Below are positions 14,490-16,857 of a stretch of DNA of 16,857 bases, in pieces. Under the pieces are notes generated by a model that worked only from the letters and a program-made list of their open reading frames with translations, searched no databases and was not told the origin of the DNA. A program made the translations under genes and the position numbers. Positions within the stretch are counted from its first letter, which is position 1. Every line of letters starts with the position of its first letter. The stretch is taken from positions 1 through 16,857 of the forward strand of contig CAJGCI010000025.1 in the NCBI GenBank assembly GCA_904501855.1, read 5' to 3'. The DNA is from Oscillospiraceae bacterium (GTDB taxonomy: Bacteria > Bacillota > Clostridia > Oscillospirales > Oscillospiraceae).

Positions 14490-14861
14490 ATGATATCCAT
14501 TAACAACGACAAAGGTTCGATCAGCATAACGATGGATGTATTCCGCAATCTTGCCGGCGACGCCGCCACCAAGTGCTTTGGTGTGAAGGGCATGGCCGGA
14601 CGCAGCAAGGACGGCGGCCCGCTTCAGCTGCTCCGCCGCGAATCCATGTCCAAAGGCGTGGATGTTGTCATCAATGACGACGACAGTCTTTCCCTTGATC
14701 TTCATATCGGCGTGGACTATGACGTCAACATCGTTGCCGTCTGCCGAAGCATCATGAACGAAGTCAGCTACAAAGTTGAAAAATGGACCAGCATGAAAGT
14801 CAAGAATGTGGACGTCTATGTAGATACGGTCATTGTGGATAAGGAAAAAAAGGAAAAATAA
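14490..14861 (+). CDS. Asp23/Gls24-family (YloU-like) protein
   Basis: A 123-residue protein of the Asp23/Gls24 envelope-stress family, similar in size to YloU. Recognisable parts are ISITMDVFRNLAGDAATKCF (11-30), GVKGMAG (31-37), the central strand LSLDLHIGVDYDVNIVAVCR (67-86), and KVKNVDVYVDTVIV (103-116) near the end, followed by a lysine-rich tail. Family members are cytoplasmic or membrane-associated; the function of YloU itself is not well defined. It lies directly before the FakA-type gene, the conserved yloU-yloV pair of Firmicutes, which strengthens both calls. AAAGGAG lies 7 nt before the ATG. Confidence 0.9.
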   Translation: MISINNDKGSISITMDVFRNLAGDAATKCFGVKGMAGRSKDGGPLQLLRRESMSKGVDVVINDDDSLSLDLHIGVDYDVNIVAVCRSIMNEVSYKVEKWTSMKVKNVDVYVDTVIVDKEKKEK

Positions 14862-14862
14862 A

Positions 14863-14877
14863 CATGACGCTGTCATG
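14863..14877 (+). repeat. Small perfect palindrome between the YloU-like gene and fakA
   Basis: CATGAC-GCT-GTCATG begins right after the upstream TAA stop. Six-base arms and a 3-nt loop could form a small RNA hairpin. No U-run follows, so it is not an intrinsic terminator. Its meaning is unknown and it could be chance. Confidence 0.35.
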
Positions 14878-14926
14878 ATCCCATAAGCCTATTAAATGCA
14901 CGATGGCTGTTCATGCCGTCGTCAAT

Positions 14927-14931
14927 GGAGG
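14927..14931 (+). promoter_or_regulatory. Shine-Dalgarno site deciding the TTG start of fakA
   Basis: GGAGG lies 8 nt before TTG at 14940. The upstream in-frame ATGs at 14913 and 14925 have no ribosome site in front of them, and the second overlaps this one. Confidence 0.65.
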
Positions 14932-14939
14932 TTGTCGAT

Positions 14940-16574
14940 TTGAAAGATTTTATCAATGCATCCGAATTAAAGGACATGATTCTTTGTGCAGATGCAGCCC
15001 TGCATGCCAACATGCAGGTCATTAATGAATTGAATGTCTTCCCTGTTCCCGATGGTGACACAGGCACCAATATGAGTCTCACCGTGAACAACGCAGCGCT
15101 GGAGCTGCGCAAGAAAGACTTTATGAACGTCGCCGATGTCGCCAGCACGGCAGCATCCGGTATGCTTCGCGGAGCCCGCGGCAATTCCGGTGTTATCACT
15201 TCCCTGCTGTTCCGCGGTCTCTCCAAGAACATGAAGGGTCTTGAGACCGTTACGGCGCCTCAGTTTTCCAAGGCAATGAAAGCCGGCGTTGACGCCGCAT
15301 ACAAAGCCGTGATGAAACCGGCGGAAGGCACGATCCTCACCGTTTCCAGACTGGCAGCGGAAGCTGCACTGCAGTACACAGACAACGGCGGAGCCGATCT
15401 GGAAGAGATGCTGGATGCCTCTCTGGAAGCCGGCCGTGCGGCGCTTGCCGATACCATGAATCAGAACCCGGTCCTTCTGAAGGCCGGAGTGATCGATGCC
15501 GGCGGCAAGGGTTATATCACCATCTATGAAGCCATGCTTCGCTGCCTTCGCGGCGAGGAACAGGCGCCAGCCGAGGATCCCGCTTCTTCTTCGGATGAAC
15601 AGTCCGTTTTCGAAAAGTTTGATACGGAAGAGATCAAGTTTGCCTACGATACCGTGTTTATCGTCCGCAAGACCGTCCAGAAGGACCTGGATCTGCTTCG
15701 TGCATATCTCGACAGCATCGGCGACAGCCTTGTGATCGGCGAGGACGACGAATGCTTCAAGGTTCACGTCCATACCAACATCCCCGGCAACGCGCTGAAC
15801 GAAGCACAGAAATACGGTACGCTGGAGACCTGTAAGATCGAGAACATGCGTACCCAGCACGACGAGCTGGTGGACGGCGGTGCGGCACCTGCCGCTCCCG
15901 AAGAGCCTCCGAAGGAATTCGGTTCCGTCGCAGTATGTGCCGGTGAAGGTCTTGCAGAACTGTTCCGTGAACTCGGTGTCGACACCATCGTCACCGGCGG
16001 TCAGACCATGAACCCCTCCACGGACGATATCCTGAAAGAGATCAACAAGACGAACGCCAACACGGTATTTGTTCTTCCCAACAACAAGAACATCATCATG
16101 GCTGCCGAGCAGTGTGATCCTCTGACGGACAAGAAAGTCATCGTGATCCCCACAAAGACGGTTCCCCAGGGCATCTCCGCCATGCTGAATTTTGATCCGT
16201 CCTGCTCGGAAGAAGAGATCGTTGAGACGATGAAGGAATCGATCAAGCAGGTCCATACCGCTCAGATCACCTACGCCGCCAGAGATTCTGTTTTTGACGG
16301 ACATGATATCAAGGAAGGCGAATATCTGGCACTGCTGGACGGTTCTCTGGTCGGCAGTTACCGTGATTTCGACAAATCTCTCTCCTCCTTCGTTCCCGCA
16401 GTGGAGAAACTGGATCTCGATCCGGAACTGATCACCGTCTACTATGGAGCCGATGTGACGGAAGACGCCGCGGAGAGCACAAGCGAGTCCTTCGCTTCCT
16501 ATTTCCCCAAAGCGGAAGTATCCGTAGTGAACGGCGGGCAGCCGATCTACTACTACATGATCTCCATTGAATAA
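14940..16574 (+). CDS. fakA: DAK2-domain fatty acid kinase catalytic subunit (FakA/YloV family)
   Basis: A 544-residue protein, close to Bacillus YloV in length. The N-terminal DhaL/DAK2 kinase domain (about 1-205) shows NVFPVPDGDTGTN (32-44, metal/ATP aspartates), GARGNSG (78-84) and DAGGKG (186-191). A middle domain contains VHVHTN (275-280). The C-terminal DegV-like domain (329-544) has GGQTMNPST (353-361) and VLPNNKN, and the chain ends GGQPIYYYMISIE as in known FakA proteins. FakA phosphorylates fatty acids bound to FakB partners for phospholipid synthesis; no fakB is in the window. TTG at 14940 is chosen for its GGAGG; ATG at 14913 or 14925 would add 9 or 5 residues. The gene is 78 bp after the YloU-like gene and probably cotranscribed with it. 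Confidence 0.92.
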   Translation: MKDFINASELKDMILCADAALHANMQVINELNVFPVPDGDTGTNMSLTVNNAALELRKKDFMNVADVASTAASGMLRGARGNSGVITSLLFRGLSKNMKGLETVTAPQFSKAMKAGVDAAYKAVMKPAEGTILTVSRLAAEAALQYTDNGGADLEEMLDASLEAGRAALADTMNQNPVLLKAGVIDAGGKGYITIYEAMLRCLRGEEQAPAEDPASSSDEQSVFEKFDTEEIKFAYDTVFIVRKTVQKDLDLLRAYLDSIGDSLVIGEDDECFKVHVHTNIPGNALNEAQKYGTLETCKIENMRTQHDELVDGGAAPAAPEEPPKEFGSVAVCAGEGLAELFRELGVDTIVTGGQTMNPSTDDILKEINKTNANTVFVLPNNKNIIMAAEQCDPLTDKKVIVIPTKTVPQGISAMLNFDPSCSEEEIVETMKESIKQVHTAQITYAARDSVFDGHDIKEGEYLALLDGSLVGSYRDFDKSLSSFVPAVEKLDLDPELITVYYGADVTEDAAESTSESFASYFPKAEVSVVNGGQPIYYYMISIE

Positions 16575-16593
16575 GAAATCATCGCTTAAGCAG

Positions 16594-16628
16594 GAAGCCG
16601 TTCTCGTACGAGAAACGGCTTCTTTTTT
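16594..16628 (+). terminator. Intrinsic terminator of the yloU-fakA unit
   Basis: A 9-bp stem (GAAGCCGTT 16594-16602 with AACGGCTTC 16614-16622), extended inside by CTCG/CGAG, is followed by TTTTTT. It lies 19 nt after the fakA stop. Confidence 0.92.
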
Positions 16629-16655
16629 ATATACGGCTTATTCACAATTTATTCG

Positions 16656-16683
16656 TTGATTTTTTGCAATAGTATGCTACAAT
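16656..16683 (+). promoter_or_regulatory. Promoter of the ferredoxin gene
   Basis: TTGATT (16656-16661), a 16-bp spacer and TACAAT (16678-16683) with an upstream TGC (extended -10). It lies 40 bp before the ferredoxin ATG. Confidence 0.65.
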
Positions 16684-16723
16684 AACCTTGGCTTGAGGCC
16701 AATATTTAAGGGAGGATTATATT

Positions 16724-16857
16724 ATGGCTTATGTAATTACTGACGAGTGCCTGTCCTGCGGCGCATGCGCAGCACAGTGCCCTGCTGAAGCTATTTCCAT
16801 GGGCGATCTTCACTTTGAGATCGACGCTGAGAAGTGCCTGGAATGTGGTGCATGTGC
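16724..16857 (+). CDS. 2[4Fe-4S] ferredoxin, N-terminal part
   Basis: The first 44 codons of a clostridial-type ferredoxin, cut by the right edge. The first cluster motif CLSCGACAAQCP (9-20) is complete, and the second begins CLECGAC (38-44), with the fourth cysteine expected just past the edge. Short spacing and the MAYVITDECLSCG start are typical of the 55-60 residue soluble two-cluster ferredoxins that accept electrons from pyruvate:ferredoxin oxidoreductase. GGAGG lies 8 nt before the ATG, and the gene has its own promoter after the fakA terminator. It is a plausible partner of the NifJ encoded 2.5 kb away; partner specificity is inferred. Confidence 0.93.
   Translation, partial: MAYVITDECLSCGACAAQCPAEAISMGDLHFEIDAEKCLECGAC

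Noticed and set aside
14967..16304. A 445-codon open frame antisense to fakA
   Set aside because: Shadow of the fakA reading frame; histidine/arginine-rich composition, no ribosome site and no recognisable domain.
1..16857. Mobile elements, CRISPR, tRNA/rRNA, phage or defence genes
   Set aside because: I looked for transposase-like frames, spaced repeats, tRNA folds and attachment-site repeats on both strands and saw none. All genes fit core metabolism or housekeeping.

Overview
The window looks like chromosomal DNA of an anaerobic, spore-forming-lineage Firmicute (class Clostridia, possibly near Lachnospiraceae). The reasons are a pyruvate:ferredoxin oxidoreductase with nearby flavodoxin and ferredoxin, a BofA-family gene, the Asp23(YloU)/FakA(YloV) gene pair, strong GGAGG ribosome sites, TTG/GTG starts and sigma-A promoters with extended -10 boxes. 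I see no phage, insertion sequence, CRISPR array, tRNA or rRNA; it reads as core-genome sequence. The genus cannot be fixed from the sequence alone.

Left half (1-7735, all minus strand). A tightly packed operon encodes the membrane arm of a multi-subunit cation/proton antiporter complex. In transcription order it holds MrpE, MrpF, MrpG, an MbhD-like protein, a fused MbhE+MrpB protein, MrpC, and then four different large NuoL/M/N (MrpD/MrpA) type subunits, the last running off the left edge. The first part follows the MbhA-B-C-D-E-F-G-H order known from archaeal and bacterial ferredoxin-dependent MBH/MBS complexes rather than the Bacillus mrpABCDEFG order. The chain of four antiporter-like subunits is the most unusual thing here. 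The electron-input module ([NiFe]-hydrogenase-like or NuoBCDHI-like) is expected beyond position 1 but is not visible.

Middle (7736-10552). A 270-bp divergent region carries the operon promoter and a foldable leader, and possibly the promoter of a small BofA-like membrane protein (+). A bidirectional hairpin terminator separates that gene from the convergent rpsF-ssb-rpsR operon (-). A divergently transcribed 146-residue protein of unknown function (+) follows, then a second bidirectional terminator and a flavodoxin gene (-).

Right (10553-16857). A full-length single-chain pyruvate:ferredoxin oxidoreductase (nifJ, -, TTG start) is divergent from an Asp23/Gls24-family gene and a FakA-type DAK2/DegV kinase gene (+, probable TTG start). 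After a strong terminator comes the start of a 2[4Fe-4S] ferredoxin gene (+), cut by the right edge.

A plausible shared theme (inference) is low-potential electron flow. Pyruvate oxidation by NifJ reduces ferredoxin or flavodoxin, and reduced ferredoxin could be re-oxidised by the membrane complex whose ion-pumping arm fills the left half. The ribosomal/SSB operon and the fatty-acid kinase pair are ordinary housekeeping genes.
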